DNA of 6,761 bases from Planctomycetota bacterium (lineage in GTDB: Bacteria > Planctomycetota > SZUA-567 > H5-PLA8), in NCBI GenBank assembly GCA_025355035.1, contig JANXLS010000015.1:1-6761 (forward strand). Reading direction: 5' to 3'. Positions 5,043 to 6,761 of this stretch are shown here, piece by piece. The notes below the pieces were generated by a model. It did no database searches, was not told the DNA's origin, and worked only from the letters and a program-made list of their open reading frames with translations. The number at the start of each line of letters is the position of its first letter. Position 1 is the stretch's first letter. A program made the translations under genes and the position numbers.

Positions 5043-5089
5043 CAGTGCCGCACTCGAATATCGATTCCATCATCACTCAACTCACTTCT

Positions 5090-5671
5090 CTACGCCTTCA
5101 ATTTCTCCGCGAAAGCCGCCAATGCCGTCCCAAGGTTAGCGATACTCGCCTGTTGCGCCGCGTTTTTCAGTGAACCGTCCGCATTGAACGCCTCGTACGC
5201 TTTCGGCACAGCAACTTGTTCCGGCAGCAGCAGCACGCCGATGTTCCCAAGAATTGCGCGGATGTGAACCAGTCCGCGCAACCCGCCCAAGCCCCCTGGA
5301 GACGCCGCCATCAACGCCACGCTCTTACCCATGAACGCCGCCAATGGCGCTTCTCCCGGCACCGGACGCGACAGCCAATCGATCGTGTTTTTCAACACCG
5401 GCGTCACAGAACTGTTGTACTCCGGCGACGCGATCAAAAAACCATCCGCTGCAATGAATAGTTTCTTTAGCTTCAACGCATTTTCCGGTACGCCCGACTC
5501 CTTCTCCAAATCTTCGTCGAAGAGTGGCAGTGGATAATTCTTCAAATCAATGAACTCCACATCGGCGCTCGAAGCGCGAGCCGCCGAAGCCGCGATCTGG
5601 ACGAGCTTTTTGTTGTACGAATCTTTTCGAGTACTTCCCGCAAAAGCAAGAATGCGTGGCGAGTGGCTCAT
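5090..5671 (-). CDS. NAD(P)H-dependent FMN reductase (ChrR/azoreductase type)
   Basis: The 193-residue product has the flavodoxin-like fold of the NADPH-dependent FMN reductase family, which includes quinone, chromate and azo-dye reductases. The FMN-phosphate loop is AGSTRKDSYNKKL (11-23). The segment DLKNYPLPLFDEDL (42-55) is typical of the family. SPEYNSSVTPVLKNTIDWLSR (82-102) is the conserved flavin-contact and dimer region. ASPGGLGGLRG (123-133) is the second flavin loop. These are cytosolic flavoproteins that commonly reduce quinones by two electrons and protect against oxidative stress; the physiological substrate cannot be deduced. Length is normal. The start at 5671 is firmly supported by a near-perfect Shine-Dalgarno sequence, TAAAGGAGG (5681-5689), 9 nt upstream. 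The pirin gene lies upstream, separated by a repeat element. Confidence 0.93.
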   Translation of the reverse strand: MSHSPRILAFAGSTRKDSYNKKLVQIAASAARASSADVEFIDLKNYPLPLFDEDLEKESGVPENALKLKKLFIAADGFLIASPEYNSSVTPVLKNTIDWLSRPVPGEAPLAAFMGKSVALMAASPGGLGGLRGLVHIRAILGNIGVLLLPEQVAVPKAYEAFNADGSLKNAAQQASIANLGTALAAFAEKLKA

Positions 5672-5680
5672 GAATCCGTG

Positions 5681-5689
5681 CCTCCTTTA
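5681..5689 (-). promoter_or_regulatory. Strong ribosome binding site of the FMN reductase gene
   Basis: TAAAGGAGG on the minus strand, 9 nt before the ATG at 5671, is the most complete Shine-Dalgarno sequence in the window and implies efficient translation. Confidence 0.8.
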
Positions 5690-5722
5690 AAGTAAAGCAA
5701 CGACCGTTCAGCCTTTAAGACA

Positions 5723-5870
5723 TATCTCTCGCAAAGGCGCAAAGGGCGCAAAGAAAAGAAAAAGAGTAAATCACTGAATGTTCCAAAAAAAGTCTAAACC
5801 TTCGAGGCATGAATTGACCGTTCTTGCCTTTCTTGCCGTTCTTTGCGTCTTTGCGCCTTTGCGAGAGATA
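5723..5870. repeat. Inverted-repeat element of CGCAAAG-type units
   Basis: The left arm (5723 to about 5755) begins TATCTCTCGCAAAGGCGCAA. The right arm (5839-5870) is its reverse complement over the first 22 bases, then continues as CGCAAAGAA after a small mismatch or indel. The two arms enclose about 83 bp. Inside each arm the unit CGCAAAG recurs with spacing of 8-9 bases, and on the right a decaying TTCTTGCC repeat continues inward (5821-5838). It occupies most of the 217-bp gap between the pirin gene stop and the FMN-reductase start. From memory, CGCAAAGGCGCAAAG-like intergenic repeats occur in many unrelated bacterial genomes; that could not be checked here. A long hairpin between the two genes could separate or modulate their expression. 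Confidence 0.85.
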
Positions 5871-5888
5871 AAAACGAGTAAAATTCTT

Positions 5889-6587
5889 TTACGCCAAATC
5901 GAACAGCAGTATTTCCGCGCTGGACGCGGCTTTCAACAGCAATTCCGATTCGTTTTCGATCGCCGCGCCGTCGCCGGCATCCAAGCGCTGCCCGTTGACC
6001 TCCACCGATCCGCGCAACGTCTGCACCCACGCCCCGCGGCCTTTCGCGATTGCATGCGTCACGCTCTTTCCGGATTCCAATTTCGACAGATACAATCGCG
6101 CGTCCTGATGAATCGCCAGTGACCCGTCGCGCGCATCCGGCGATGCCACCAACCGCAACGCGTTGAACTGCTCGCTCGCCGGGATTGCTTTCTGTTCGTA
6201 ACTCGGCGCAACCCCATTTTTTTCCGGATGCAGCCAGATCTGATACAGATGCACTGGCTCCGAACCCGAGGGATTAAACTCACTGTGCTGAATCCCCGAC
6301 CCGGCGCTCATGCGTTGAAATTCGCCCGGCCGCAAAACTTCTCCATTGCCCAGGCTGTCTTTGTGTTCCAGCGCGCCTTCAAGCACAATCGTGACGATCT
6401 CCATGTTTTTGTGCCCATGCGTCCCAAACCCCATCCCCGGCGCGACGCGATCTTCATTAATCACCCGCAGCGCCCTAAATTCGTTGAACGCCGGATCGTA
6501 ATATTCGGCAAACGAAAACGTGTGATACGTCTCCAACCACCCGTGATCGAAATGCCCGCGCTCATTGGATCGTCGAATTCGAATCAT
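5889..6587 (-). CDS. Pirin family protein (YhhW-like, quercetinase type)
   Basis: The 232-residue product is a bicupin of the pirin family. The N-terminus has the usual R.....RG....GWL.T.HTFSFA.YYDP pattern (5-32). The first cupin shows the metal ligands H57 and H59 in GTHGHKNMEIVT, then H101 and E103 in GIQHSEFNP. These match the four-residue His/His/His/Glu site of E. coli YhhW, which has quercetin 2,3-dioxygenase activity in vitro. The C-terminal half (about 135-232) is the degenerate second cupin ending GDGAAIENESELLLKA. Length is normal for YhhW. The start at 6587 is supported by ACGGAG (6594-6599), 6 nt upstream. It lies upstream of the FMN reductase in the same direction; pirins and flavin/quinone reductases often occur near each other, which fits a redox or aromatic-compound stress role, but this is inference. 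Confidence 0.95.
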   Translation of the reverse strand: MIRIRRSNERGHFDHGWLETYHTFSFAEYYDPAFNEFRALRVINEDRVAPGMGFGTHGHKNMEIVTIVLEGALEHKDSLGNGEVLRPGEFQRMSAGSGIQHSEFNPSGSEPVHLYQIWLHPEKNGVAPSYEQKAIPASEQFNALRLVASPDARDGSLAIHQDARLYLSKLESGKSVTHAIAKGRGAWVQTLRGSVEVNGQRLDAGDGAAIENESELLLKAASSAEILLFDLA

Positions 6588-6703
6588 GTTTTTCTCCGTT
6601 TCGCAAAGTGGCCATCATCAGACGAAGGAAAGACGCATCTCCACCCTGCGAACTTGAGACGAAATCGATTTTCACGCACAGATGAATGAGAAGGAAATTG
6701 AAA
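6588..6703. other. Intergenic region upstream of the pirin gene
   Basis: This 116-bp stretch holds the pirin ribosome binding site (6594-6599). No promoter with acceptable -35 and -10 matches and no terminator hairpin was found. A plus-strand mini reading frame of 17 codons (6682-6735) begins here but has no support. Confidence 0.4.
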
Positions 6704-6761
6704 TTAAAGGCGACCGCGTTCCATTCCCGGAGTAAATTGATAAATCGCGTCGATTGCTACG
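6704..6761 (-). CDS. Possible 3' end of an upstream minus-strand gene
   Basis: One minus-strand frame is open from the window edge (first full codon at 6760) to a TAA at 6704-6706. It encodes VAIDAIYQFTPGMERGRL before the stop. The peptide reads like plausible protein and lies in the same direction as the pirin gene, but 18 codons are too few to identify a family or to exclude chance. Another minus-strand frame is also open to the edge (about 29 codons), but its Ser/Ile/Arg-rich composition looks less protein-like. Confidence 0.25.
   Translation of the reverse strand, partial: VAIDAIYQFTPGMERGRL

Noticed and set aside
5778..6122. Plus-strand 114-codon frame with a hydrophobic N-terminus
   Set aside because: The signal-like start comes from translating the CAAAG repeat arm, and the rest is antisense to the pirin gene.
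6682..6735. Plus-strand 17-codon mini frame (MNEKEIEIKGDRVPFPE)
   Set aside because: It is too short, has no clear ribosome binding site, and cannot be told from chance.

Overview
The window is a stretch of bacterial chromosome with about 55-60% GC by hand count in the core genes. Its centre is the conserved translation cluster rpsB - tsf - pyrH on the minus strand. Gene content (a PQQ-type beta-propeller protein, a small periplasmic c-type cytochrome with a C-terminal CXXCH, and the style of the EF-Ts sequence) suggests an environmental bacterium of the Planctomycetota or a related group. That placement is inference; no rRNA gene is present to settle it.

Layout, left to right. (1) Positions 1-302, plus strand: the 3' end of a PQQ-like beta-propeller protein. 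(2) 313-350: an intrinsic terminator reading leftward. (3) 350-733, minus: a small exported mono-haem cytochrome with its own promoter (786-813). (4) 828-4042, minus, transcribed right to left: rpsB (S2), a putative antitoxin, a PIN-domain toxin, tsf (EF-Ts) and pyrH (UMP kinase). A promoter-like site at 4247-4274 is followed by a leader of about 200 nt with several hairpins. (5) 4500-5671, minus: an unrecognised multi-pass membrane protein downstream of an NAD(P)H-dependent FMN reductase. (6) 5889-6587, minus: a pirin-family (YhhW-like) protein. (7) The right edge has 174 bp with at most the last codons of another minus-strand gene.

The most striking arrangement is a toxin-antitoxin-like gene pair sitting between rpsB and tsf, two essential translation genes that are usually adjacent. 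The pair lies in the same direction, with no visible terminator and with short gaps (48 nt, 5-nt offset, 20 nt), so it is probably co-transcribed with S2 and EF-Ts. The toxin gene is clearly poorer in GC (about 45%) than its antitoxin (about 57%) and the ribosomal genes, and its fourth PIN acidic position is Asn.

The second feature of note is non-coding. Two long inverted repeats are built from short tandem units that share the core CAAAG. One is a perfect 24-bp inverted repeat of TTCAAAG units between tsf and pyrH. It is followed by a T6 run that abuts the pyrH ribosome binding site, so it could act as an attenuator. The other is an approximately 32-bp imperfect inverted repeat of CGCAAAG-type units, spanning about 148 bp between the pirin and FMN-reductase genes. 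frr, which often follows pyrH, is not in this window; the cytochrome gene takes its place.
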